From positions 1 through 64,000 of the IMG/VR virus record IMGVR_UViG_3300046758_000611: a stretch of 64,000 nt of DNA, one strand, 5' to 3'. Below, piece after piece: positions 28,801 to 34,564 of this stretch. Made by a program: the position numbers and the translations under genes. A model generated the notes under the pieces. That model worked only from the letters and a program-made list of their open reading frames with translations. It searched no databases and was not told the origin of the DNA. Every line of letters starts with the position of its first letter. The stretch's first letter is position 1. The stretch comes from a virus.

Positions 28801-31147
28801 TGATTGCAGAACCTAACCCTGCTACTTTTTTCAATGCTCCTTTTATCATATCACCAAATGAAGAAAATAGTCCTGTCATAGAAGTAGAACCCATTTTCAT
28901 TGCGACTGCGAGTGCAACTCCAAGTGATCCAACGATTGTTATTGCCGTACTTCCAAAGTCACTGAAACGTTCTTTCAAACGACTTGTATCACCTGTAATA
29001 GCCGCAATTAGATCACCTATTAACGCAAATGGTGCAACGATTAATTTTAATAAAAATCCTATAACCTTTAATATAGGTACAAGTGCCGACATAAATCCAT
29101 TTACAACAGGTAATAATGCTTCACCGAGTTCTACCATCATTTGATTAAATTGATTTTGCAGAGCATTCATTTTTGCTTGTTGAATTTCTTGCTTCATTCT
29201 TGCTTCTGCTTGTTGTGCTAAACTTTTTTCTTCACCACCACGAAGTGCTTCCAACTGCTTTTGATACTCAGCGGCCAGTTCTGGGTTTTCACGTGCAAAC
29301 TCAGCATTTTCTTTTTCAATTTTATTCATCTTGGTGAGTTCTTCTACACTCGTTCCAAGTGCTTCTGCAAGTGCTTGCTTTTGAAAACGATTCATGCGAT
29401 CAAATCCACCCATTTCTTTCATGATACGTAATTGCTCTTTTTGCATACCTGCTAAATCACCATCCATTGCAAGTTGTCGCATTTTTTGAAAATTAACATG
29501 ACGTCCCATCATGCTTGCCAATTTCATTTCCGATGAAATACTACTTTCAAAATCAAGTAAGTGACTTGCAGTTGCGGCCGCAGAATCTAAACTACTTCCC
29601 ATGCGTCTTGCTTCAACGGCTGCGGCTGCTAGATTTCTTGGCATATTACCAATTGCTAATATTGCATCCTCACTTGCGTTTGCAACATCTTCCATAACTT
29701 TACCAGCAGGAACTCCAGCAAGATTACTAAGTTCGGCAGTTGCAAGTGTTAAGTTTTGTGCTACTTCATCACTTGGTGCTCCCATTTCCATAAACTTAAC
29801 TAAAGCACCTGCGGCTGCATCTTGACTAATTCCTAATCCTGCACTTAACTTTGAAACTAATTCTATTTGTCCACGTGTAACATGATTAACATTTCCAAAT
29901 TCTTCTACTAATGCTTTTGCTGATCCAACTGCTTCTTCAATACTTACTCCAAAATATGCCAATTCTTTGTTTACTGAAATGGCATCTTTTTGTATTTGTT
30001 CCATTGCTCCATACGACAATCCAAGTTCGTTGCGAAATTCCTGTGTAGATTTTTCAAGTGCTTGAAATCTTGAAAATGCTAATGCCAATAATGCTACTAT
30101 ACTTCCAATTATTAATACAGGACCAGTTAACACGGAAGTCAACATAGAACCTATTCCTTTAATTGCACCCATCATTTCGGTGGATCCTGCTTTTAATGAA
30201 TCTGTCAATGTTGCTCCGGGTTTTCCCGCAACCTCTGCCATTTTAAGAAATCCAGCCGTAAAATCTTCTTTTACTTTGTTGGTTGCTTTTTCTAATGGTT
30301 TTTGTACACTTGATGCCAGAATTCCTCCTATCAATGGAATTTTTTTGATTGTGTTTGTAATTCCACTAGACATATTATCGATTTCACTATGAAATTCCTT
30401 AATTAAATCTTTGTTATTTTCTAGTAGTTTTTTGAAATTAGGTCCTAGACGTTCAAGAACACGTTCTAGTTTTTCAGTTGCATCAAGTTGTTCTTTCGTA
30501 GATTCTACCAAAGCATCTGAGTTGTGTTTCATTTGTGCTCTGATGATGTCTATATCTTTTTCTTTCTCAACTATGTCACTTATTTTTTTTAATTCTTCAT
30601 CTCTTATTTTAACGAGTCCTGCTTGTTGACCTATTATATCTGCGATTCGTGTTTTTTCTTTTCCAATAGTCTCACCTATTTCTTTGACTTTGTTTAATTG
30701 ATCGGTATATCCTACATCTAATTTATCCATCAAAGAAAGTTTTGTTTGTGCCATGGCCAATTCACTTTGCAAATTTGGCATAAGTTTGTTGTTCGATTCT
30801 TCTATTAACTTCTGCCCCAATGCTACTTTGTCATTTATTGCAGATGTTTGCTCGGTTATTTTTAATTCGACTTCTTTGTCGTCTTTTGCTTTTGATAATT
30901 CGTTTACAAGGTCTACCGACTCTTTTTTCATTTTTTCAAGCATAGAAGCAGATGCAGTAAGTTGTGTTGATAATTCTTTTACTTTATCACCACCTACAAT
31001 ATTTATTGCAGAATCTATTTCACCTGAACTTAGATTTTCAGATATTTGCTTAGTTATATCATTAATTTGGTTTTGGGTAGGAAGTAACCCATCTCCAATT
31101 GATTTTTGAAGATTAGAAGTAAAATCTATTACATCTTTATCGTCCAT
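22820..31147 (-). CDS. Tail tape measure protein
   Basis: 2775 residues, the longest gene of the window. The N-terminal 300 residues are coiled coil. A membrane-like segment (about 330-370) precedes an Ala/Met-rich helical stretch typical of tape measure proteins. Then come a long hydrophobic region of about 66-residue repeats (roughly 1030-1310) and thirteen 53-residue tandem repeats (about 1714-2402). The C-terminus ends in SGGIAVNLDGKKVSTAIAK, a common closing motif of tape measure proteins. Tape measure length sets tail length, so a long tail is expected. The gene follows the frameshifted chaperone and an 85-residue protein, the classic tail gene order. Confidence 0.93.
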   Translation of the reverse strand: MDDKDVIDFTSNLQKSIGDGLLPTQNQINDITKQISENLSSGEIDSAINIVGGDKVKELSTQLTASASMLEKMKKESVDLVNELSKAKDDKEVELKITEQTSAINDKVALGQKLIEESNNKLMPNLQSELAMAQTKLSLMDKLDVGYTDQLNKVKEIGETIGKEKTRIADIIGQQAGLVKIRDEELKKISDIVEKEKDIDIIRAQMKHNSDALVESTKEQLDATEKLERVLERLGPNFKKLLENNKDLIKEFHSEIDNMSSGITNTIKKIPLIGGILASSVQKPLEKATNKVKEDFTAGFLKMAEVAGKPGATLTDSLKAGSTEMMGAIKGIGSMLTSVLTGPVLIIGSIVALLALAFSRFQALEKSTQEFRNELGLSYGAMEQIQKDAISVNKELAYFGVSIEEAVGSAKALVEEFGNVNHVTRGQIELVSKLSAGLGISQDAAAGALVKFMEMGAPSDEVAQNLTLATAELSNLAGVPAGKVMEDVANASEDAILAIGNMPRNLAAAAVEARRMGSSLDSAAATASHLLDFESSISSEMKLASMMGRHVNFQKMRQLAMDGDLAGMQKEQLRIMKEMGGFDRMNRFQKQALAEALGTSVEELTKMNKIEKENAEFARENPELAAEYQKQLEALRGGEEKSLAQQAEARMKQEIQQAKMNALQNQFNQMMVELGEALLPVVNGFMSALVPILKVIGFLLKLIVAPFALIGDLIAAITGDTSRLKERFSDFGSTAITIVGSLGVALAVAMKMGSTSMTGLFSSFGDMIKGALKKVAGLGSAIKTAFSAGGTTSGAPPIPPPSGVGAFGRGSPIKSATPKPSAAANKGPGFADKFAKIDTTGLLKAAGALAILAGALFISAKAFQEFGEVTWEGVIKGLFAIGALVLVSKLLSKGSDDMIKGAAAVAILGASLIPAAFAFQMFANVPFSAVLLGIGAITALAVVAGLLGKLSPVILAGAGALAAVGGAMLVFGLAAMAFATAVNIIASAFGKVIETIQSMSMGDIGMIYALGSAFAFIGIMSPLLILASVSIGILGLALIPFSIGLLAAGMGLTLFAFGVKQLIDHSSELPAAAFNFGIFVGAMAMLAPTLAVAGLGLAAFGVALIPFGIGIALAGAGVALFGYGMSMVMDTMKDLPEAAASLMLFAGAMALIAPLTPFILLTAGAFAILGVALIPLAVAMLAFGAGVALVGLGFQMLSDANAPELLVNLGMAISLVGLMLPFIVLGAVAIGVMTAALIPFSVALLVAGVGMSLFGLGLSLTADALNQITGESIANLFGIALAVAALGPLLPFIALGAISLTLMSGSLLTFGAAVMVVGLGLEVLSGGLESTVGYLKQLGEMAGQIGSAAIAIYAVSGALSSLAFAQVGQAVGGLASSFVNFGSDMVNAVNPFRDASEEAAKGPFDEILKLAPYAKDFEGLGMGIEKLAIGTTVLSRIDTDALDAVSESIRNLRRAFSGEEEASILGSLKNTASGFIDSLNPMKDAEAMPMDDMFGPLTELFAFADQAFMLGVGLEAVANGLSQISNVDIAPIQQLSTVLPELMSSILGNAPVAKEPEGFMSSLFSGFTGMFGGDDDEEKPQAAAGGGGVEMSQAPLKKMVDQLNEFASISDETLGVLDLISYSMARLAMALTMINMEQVETITSLGESFSQIGRILPSVQRGTSALKMVADSVTDVEDSMQSAGPHLKILTDSLKKLADMNITADVGDDLGDGLEDLGEGLEDFVDYMVDADLDTMSKTLPANLDAIGKALNSFASVQINPDLGDHLEDFGEGLEDFIDYMADADLATISDSLSVNLKKLGSAISTFSTLNINSELGNILEDFGEGLEDFIDYMDDADLATVSVSLSTNLTALGNALRGFSNLNISGDLGDQLEDFGEGLEDFIDYMDDADLAEVSVSLSANLSALGNALRGFANLNISSDLGDQLEDFGEGLEDFIDYMDDADLAEVSVSLSKNLNDLGNALKTFSTLNIQSDIGDKLEDFGEGLEDFIDYMDDADLAEVSASLSKNLTDLGNALKTFSTLNIQSDIGDKLEDFGEGLEDFIDYMDDADLAEVSGSLASNLSALGNALNTFSTLNIQSDIGDKLEDFGEGLEDFIDYMSDADLAEVSGALASNLSDLGNALNTFSTLNIQSDIGDKLEDFGEGLEDFIDYMDDADLAKVSSSLGKNLSNLGSALTKFSSLNIKSNIGDTLENFGEGLEEFIDYLDDDELSVVTDQFSSQMMSLGKAISSLSGLNISDGFGATIENLGKGIEEFLDYLNDNEMETMTQKFSSQMLSLSTALKSLSGIQITEQFGENLQSLGHGIEEFLDYLNDDEMETMTGTFVNQMALLSNALVSLSGISISSNFGNTLTSLGKGVEQFSDYLNDGEGKDIGNFFRSAGSSLVRFVEGVSKIANVKEISLTTSLRDLSEVAKGIDPSAVSNIELLGVKLTESLSAFANVDDPIIQTLKDINAELYSLCENINNLNIEKIEALKQMGTGIGGSSEGGGFLPPNVNSEADMIRMGIGDGSPDIMPTKSSSFATTTTNTSSLGESFANLTDDIEKTTNTSSLGESFANLTGDFKKPEVDKKYELFKRSHSDASIEDLQSYIGTNKSLIESSEENRRRGESTYLDVNKFQMENNYMERMIQEKAQEQFQSYENIQVPEKPLNVFDWKQDESGNVDFGDPGMMSISPQVAPGEAFNPFSVAETDEGNEELQTGIQIEQLAQSVDTTIPPSISTIMSEPSPSTVVDTREVADGAIEKKLSELIALMKSGGIAVNLDGKKVSTAIAKVQPD
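23942..26008 (-). repeat. 13 tandem 159-bp (53-aa) repeats in the tape measure gene
   Basis: Units start with LEDFGEGLEDFIDYM, then a (D/A)DADLA segment, a Ser/Leu/Asn helix and a S(D/E)(I/L)GD end. The first unit begins at 26008 and the thirteenth at 24100, exactly 12 x 159 bases apart. Units 2-9 (in coding order) are most alike, 10-12 diverge (EEFLDYLNDDE variants), and 13 is degenerate. The constant phase with no indels shows a selected protein repeat, not a DNA-level array. Confidence 0.95.
27225..28050 (-). repeat. Hydrophobic ~66-aa repeats in the tape measure gene
   Basis: Recurring (A/V)ALIPF(S/G)(I/V)-(A/L) segments followed by AG.G..LFG(L/Y)G and a second hydrophobic run occur near 28030, 27830, 27635 and 27435, with a weaker unit near 27230, spaced about 195-205 bases. 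They encode Gly/Ala-rich membrane-like helices. Confidence 0.8.
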
Positions 31148-31150
31148 TTA

Positions 31151-31408
31151 TTAAAGTTCGATATAGTCTTTTACTTTTGGGTCGTTTGCTAATGCTTTTT
31201 TTAAATCTTCTTTACTTGATAATCCAATTCTTTTTAGTTCTTGACGAAATTTTTCTGTGTCGTTGATATATTGTTGTAAAGAATTTGCCAAACGAGGGTC
31301 TTCTAATTTGCCTTTTGCAATTTTTCTTGCCTTTCCATTGAAAATTGCATTTACAATTCCACCGATGAATTCATTTAATTGTTGTTCTTGTTCTGTTATA
31401 TTTTTCAT
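31151..31408 (-). CDS. Small protein upstream of tape measure, unknown
   Basis: 85 residues, helical and strongly charged, with one short hydrophobic stretch (FIGGIVNAIF). The stop is 3 bases before the tape measure start. The position between the tail assembly chaperone and the tape measure suggests a tail assembly factor. No family recognised. It has its own upstream TATTTATA word after a terminator. Confidence 0.65.
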   Translation of the reverse strand: MKNITEQEQQLNEFIGGIVNAIFNGKARKIAKGKLEDPRLANSLQQYINDTEKFRQELKRIGLSSKEDLKKALANDPKVKDYIEL

Positions 31409-31428
31409 GTCATTAATTAGAGTTATGT

Positions 31429-31436
31429 TATAAATA
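31429..31436 (-). promoter_or_regulatory. TATTTATA word after terminator
   Basis: The gene-sense octamer TATTTATA lies 20 bases upstream of the 85-residue gene and just after the 31439-31472 terminator. One of a recurrent set. Confidence 0.35.
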
Positions 31437-31438
31437 CA

Positions 31439-31472
31439 AAAAGTCGTATATATTGATAAATATACGACTTCT
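31439..31472 (-). terminator. Rho-independent terminator after tail chaperone
   Basis: AAGTCGTATA pairs with TATACGACTT and a T-run follows in the gene direction. It lies about 33 bases past the stop of the frameshift-extended chaperone frame. Confidence 0.75.
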
Positions 31473-31504
31473 GTAAATTAAGTTAAATGATTAACTAAAT
31501 AATG

Positions 31505-31783
31505 CTATCTAAAAGATGACCTACTTGGCATAGAAGGTTTGCTTGGCATACTCGGAGATTTTGACTTCGCAGATGCTTGTGCTTTTTCAACTTGTTCGTT
31601 TTCTTTATTGCGTATGTCAACGAGTTTTCTGATATAAAATCTGCGAAGATATATCGGTAGATTATACACAATATCTTGTGTAAATCCTCCTTGACTATAA
31701 TAAGCAAGATTAAAAACTTCTTCGTGAAGTTGAATTCTATACTCGGGTGGAAGGGTAAAAAAAGTCGACCCCCAAAGGGATCG
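31505..31783 (-). CDS. Frameshift extension of tail assembly chaperone (no own start)
   Basis: An open frame with no plausible start codon at its head, beginning after a TGA at 31784-31786 and ending with TAG at 31505-31507. Past the T-run at 31757-31763 it encodes 83 residues: LPPEYRIQLHEEVFNLAYYS, then QDIVYNLPIYLRRFYIRKLV, then a Lys/Ser/Pro/Met-rich tail. The pattern is typical of the second half of tail assembly chaperones. It would be joined to the upstream frame by +1 (or -2) slippage to give a product of about 391 residues, as with lambda gpG/gpGT-type fusions. A different open frame across the same stretch encodes a basic, implausible protein and is a shadow. Confidence 0.7.
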   Translation of the reverse strand, partial: RSLWGSTFFTLPPEYRIQLHEEVFNLAYYSQGGFTQDIVYNLPIYLRRFYIRKLVDIRNKENEQVEKAQASAKSKSPSMPSKPSMPSRSSFR

Positions 31784-32681
31784 TCATCCTTTCTTCATAT
31801 CCAGTATCTTCCGATTCAAAATTAAATGTCATGTCTAAATCAGGAGTATTTTCCTTGATATGCTCACGAAATGCCAAACTATCACGTGCAAGAAGTTCAC
31901 GATCAACAAATTGCTTGATTGAATTACGATCATCATTTCCATCAATTGCTTTGATAACATATTTCAATCGTGTTGTTACTTCGTTAGTTTCATTTTTATT
32001 TTTTGTAAACTTCTTCATTGCTTTAAGTTCAGCATCAATGTTTTGTTCGTCTTTATGAGACAACAAACTCCAATGTACTTTCTTTTTGCAAAATGGAAGT
32101 TCAAACTCAAACAAATTAGAACCACGTTCGTAATTTTCAAAATCAAATTCCTTTGGTTCGATCTTTGATAAATCAATTACATCTTGTACATCTTCGTTTG
32201 TGGATGGGTCTTTAAACTTAATGTTATAATCTTTTCCGTAAGCAAGAATTCTGGCTGCTATAAAAATCGCATTTTTATCACCAACCAATACATCATCAAG
32301 ATTAACACCTGGTGTTGCAATCAATGCTTCAAGAAGTTTGTCAAGAACGACTCCCTTTTTGATTAAATTTTGACTCGTAAGAATATCTTCTTCACGTGCA
32401 GTCATGTATTTAATATCAATTTTACCAGATGCAAGTGGTGAATTTGGTTCATAAAACCAACCACGACTTGGTAAATCTACAACTTCAGTAGGATATTCTA
32501 CCTTTTGCACAACATCAGTTGACTTACTTGCACTAGAAGGAGCAGTATTTTGCGTACTTGTTGCTTCTGTGCGTGTGCTTTGTGTTGTTGCACTTGAATT
32601 TGCAGTTGATGCGTTATTGTTGCGTTGCAATGCCTCTCTTACTTCCTGAGGAATGTCTACTTTATCATTTTCATTTGCCAT
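31737..32681 (-). CDS. gp26: Tail assembly chaperone / T4 gp26-type (T4_baseplate family) protein
   Basis: 314 residues. A Ser/Thr/Asn-rich N-terminal 55 residues is followed by VEYPTEVVDLPSRGWFYEP, then SGKIDIKYMTAREEDILTSQ and NLIKKGVVLDKLLEAL, the signature of the T4 baseplate protein family containing gp26. In large myophages this family sits where the tail assembly chaperone should be, just before the tape measure gene, and that is the case here. The frame ends shortly after GVDFFYPS; a T7 run just before the end overlaps a second frame (31505-31783), so a longer slippage product is likely. Confidence 0.8.
   Translation of the reverse strand: MANENDKVDIPQEVREALQRNNNASTANSSATTQSTRTEATSTQNTAPSSASKSTDVVQKVEYPTEVVDLPSRGWFYEPNSPLASGKIDIKYMTAREEDILTSQNLIKKGVVLDKLLEALIATPGVNLDDVLVGDKNAIFIAARILAYGKDYNIKFKDPSTNEDVQDVIDLSKIEPKEFDFENYERGSNLFEFELPFCKKKVHWSLLSHKDEQNIDAELKAMKKFTKNKNETNEVTTRLKYVIKAIDGNDDRNSIKQFVDRELLARDSLAFREHIKENTPDLDMTFNFESEDTGYEERMTIPLGVDFFYPSTRV
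31757..31763 (-). other. Probable slippery site (T7 run)
   Basis: Seven T in the gene direction, read GAC TTT TTT TAC in the zero frame, eight codons before the stop counting the stop codon. Slippage of +1 or -2 here enters the 31505-31783 frame. There is no other bridging point with comparable homopolymer character in the overlap. Confidence 0.6.
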
Positions 32682-32718
32682 AATTTGTAACCTTTTAAAT
32701 TGTATATTTTATATATAC

Positions 32719-32727
32719 TATAAATAT
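32719..32727 (-). promoter_or_regulatory. ATATTTATA word upstream of tail chaperone
   Basis: Gene-sense ATATTTATA 37 bases upstream of the 32681 start. One of a recurrent set. Confidence 0.35.
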
Positions 32728-32760
32728 ACATATATACGATGGCAAGTTTTTTTTACAAGT

Positions 32761-33099
32761 TTATGATTTTAATGCAAACTTTAAAATATCACTGTGTTCA
32801 CTATAATCAAAAAACTCTTTATCTTTTTTATTCTTCCAAGATTTATATACCAAAATACCAAGTTTAGCATCACTAATTACTATTCGTTTTCCACCCTTAG
32901 TAATAAACTCCATTCTACCGGAAGAAGTATCAACATCGTAATTTCTTTGAAATGTTCCTTTTTTAACTTTTGCCAACAAAAATTTAAGAAGTGAATTCAT
33001 TGCAGAACTAAGTCCTTCGGTTACTTCTGCTTTTTCGTATTCATTTTTTATTTCGCAAAAAAGTTCATTTACTGTTTTATTAAAGTTTGTTGTATCCAT
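32761..33099 (-). CDS. Unknown tail-region protein
   Basis: 112 residues from the ATG at 33099 (a second in-frame ATG lies at 33105). The N-terminal half is helical, the C-terminal half mixed with a GGKRIVISDAKLGILVYKSW stretch. No signal or membrane segment. It lies alone between the terminator after the tube gene and the chaperone gene. An ATATTTATG word is only about 3 bases from the start, with no Shine-Dalgarno sequence, so the real start or mode of initiation is unclear. Confidence 0.6.
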   Translation of the reverse strand: MDTTNFNKTVNELFCEIKNEYEKAEVTEGLSSAMNSLLKFLLAKVKKGTFQRNYDVDTSSGRMEFITKGGKRIVISDAKLGILVYKSWKNKKDKEFFDYSEHSDILKFALKS

Positions 33100-33120
33100 A
33101 ATCATAAATATATATTTAAA

Positions 33121-33152
33121 AAAAAAAACTTCTCAAGAAGAGAAGTTTTTTT
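33121..33152 (-). terminator. Rho-independent terminator after tail tube gene
   Basis: AAAAAACTTCTC pairs with GAGAAGTTTTTT around a 5-base loop. A and T runs on both sides make it potentially bidirectional. It lies 26 bases past the tube stop codon. Confidence 0.85.
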
Positions 33153-33177
33153 AAGTTTAAAAAACTGGAAAGTTTTT

Positions 33178-33669
33178 TTAGTATTGGAGAATTGCGTAAT
33201 CGTATGAAAGAGTAAGTTCAACGGTTGAGAATTCACCGGTTGACCAATCAAGTGTACCTGGGTTCATGTTATTCACGAACGCACCCTTTATCGTCCACTC
33301 TTCAACATAATCACCGACAGGACCGAGAACGTTGATTGTAAGATCCTTTTTGTAGAAGTCAGCATAACCATTTCTTCCAGTAACAGATTCGTGAGAAAGA
33401 CGAATCCACTCCATTGCAGCCTGTGCTCCACTTGGAACTACCGGATCGTAAAGTGTGATTGAGATGTCCTGCCATTCTGCTTTACCTGCTCTAAGTTTGC
33501 GTTTAATATTGATATGATCAATTGTTTGAACGTCAATAGCAAGATTCGGACGTGCCGTTGCTTTAATAAGATAAGATGGAAGACCATCGATGTACATGAT
33601 AAAACGATTTTGTGTCTTCGGTTCAAATGCCGTAAAGAACATTTCCTGTGTTTCAACTACTTGTGCCAT
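33178..33669 (-). CDS. gp19: Tail tube protein (gp19-like)
   Basis: 163 residues, equal to T4 gp19. It forms the inner tube of the contractile tail. Typical segments are FEPKTQNRFIMYIDGLPSYL near the start, KLRAGKAEWQDISITLYDP and a C-terminal FSTVELTLSYDYAILQY. A GGAG ribosome site precedes the ATG, and an ATATTTATA word lies 38 bases upstream. It is followed by a strong terminator, as expected for a highly expressed virion protein. Confidence 0.93.
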   Translation of the reverse strand: MAQVVETQEMFFTAFEPKTQNRFIMYIDGLPSYLIKATARPNLAIDVQTIDHINIKRKLRAGKAEWQDISITLYDPVVPSGAQAAMEWIRLSHESVTGRNGYADFYKKDLTINVLGPVGDYVEEWTIKGAFVNNMNPGTLDWSTGEFSTVELTLSYDYAILQY

Positions 33670-33707
33670 AATTTTATTTCTCCAGTTTTTGTGTTTAAAT
33701 TATATTC

Positions 33708-33716
33708 TATAAATAT
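33708..33716 (-). promoter_or_regulatory. ATATTTATA word upstream of tail tube gene
   Basis: Gene-sense ATATTTATA 38 bases upstream of the gp19 start. One of a recurrent set. Confidence 0.4.
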
Positions 33717-33786
33717 GTGATTAATTTTTGAAAAGTTGTTTTTTCATCTAATAATAATTATTTACAATAAACGAAAATATACATAT

Positions 33787-34485
33787 TTATTTTTCTTTTC
33801 TTAACTTTTGTCCAACGAGTTTAGCAGACCCATATAATACTGCTCCTACAAATTGAATATGTTGAGGTCCTGGCCATGGAAAGGACAACCCAACAACACC
33901 AGTCGCAAACAATGTTAGCAACGCCATGCCCTCAGGTCCTGCGAATAGTGTAGACAATGTAAATCCACCACCAAGTGCCATAATCATATCCCCCATATCA
34001 AAGTCGTAATCTGCATTTCCTGTAAATGTCATATTCAACCAAATATAAATTAATATACCTGCAACTGCCAATCCTGCTATTCTTTTTGTTTTTGGATGCT
34101 TGGCAAGGAATGCATCTAAGTCTTTTAATTTATCTTCAGTCCATCGTCCTACCTTTGTACTTGCAATATATTCACCAATTGCTTTAATAACTTGTTTATA
34201 TGCTTTAAATCCTGCTTTAACAATTGAAAACAACTTTGTCATACTAAATTTGATCTTAGCAAAAAACTTAAAAACTATTTTATTTTTAAAAAGTTTTACT
34301 AAATCTAGTAACTTTACTTTCACCAAATCTTTTAGTTCTTTTACGAAAGACCATATTTTTTTCAAAGACGATGGAATTGCAATTTCATTCAAGTTTGTTT
34401 CGTTCGTAATATTAATTGAATCAACAAATTTACAAAATTCATTATATTGAATTTCAGATACAATCTCAGTTAATGTCATTGTCAT
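33787..34485 (-). CDS. Membrane-segment protein between sheath and tube genes
   Basis: 232 residues. The N-terminal 130 residues are helical and Lys-rich (amphipathic). A hydrophobic helix GLAVAGILIYIWLNM (about 138-156) follows, then an Asp-rich short loop and a second Gly-rich hydrophobic stretch with LSFPWPGPQ, and a basic end. Sheath and tube genes usually neighbour each other in T4-like phages, so this is an inserted gene. It may be a virion or host-membrane protein. Its start lies only 3 bases after an ATATTTATA word; an alternative ATG is two codons downstream. No family assigned. Confidence 0.6.
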   Translation of the reverse strand: MTMTLTEIVSEIQYNEFCKFVDSINITNETNLNEIAIPSSLKKIWSFVKELKDLVKVKLLDLVKLFKNKIVFKFFAKIKFSMTKLFSIVKAGFKAYKQVIKAIGEYIASTKVGRWTEDKLKDLDAFLAKHPKTKRIAGLAVAGILIYIWLNMTFTGNADYDFDMGDMIMALGGGFTLSTLFAGPEGMALLTLFATGVVGLSFPWPGPQHIQFVGAVLYGSAKLVGQKLRKEK

Positions 34486-34488
34486 AGC

Positions 34489-34497
34489 TATAAATAT
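34489..34497 (-). promoter_or_regulatory. ATATTTATA word between terminator and gene start
   Basis: Lies between the sheath terminator and the 34485 start, only 3 bases from the ATG. If it is a -10-type element the transcript would be leaderless or start inside the gene. Confidence 0.3.
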
Positions 34498-34510
34498 ATA
34501 TGATCACAAA

Positions 34511-34541
34511 AAAAAGACCCTCTAAACAGAGGGTCTTTTTT
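34511..34541 (-). terminator. Rho-independent terminator after tail sheath gene
   Basis: GACCCTCT pairs with AGAGGGTC around a 4-base loop, with A and T runs on both sides. It lies 24 bases past the sheath stop codon. Confidence 0.88.
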
Positions 34542-34564
34542 CTTTTTTTGTTTACAATTACAAA

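Noticed and set aside
31495-31707. A 70-residue minus-strand open frame starting with ATG after the chaperone
   Set aside because: It is the other alternative frame over the same DNA as the credible frameshift extension; its composition (Cys, Ile, Lys, Arg mix) looks random and it lacks a ribosome site.
31505-31783. Sequencing error as the cause of the chaperone frameshift
   Set aside because: Possible at a T7 run, but the zero-frame product ends naturally just after the conserved FF, the second frame lacks a start, and frameshifting at this gene position is a common phage mechanism. Kept as a stated alternative.
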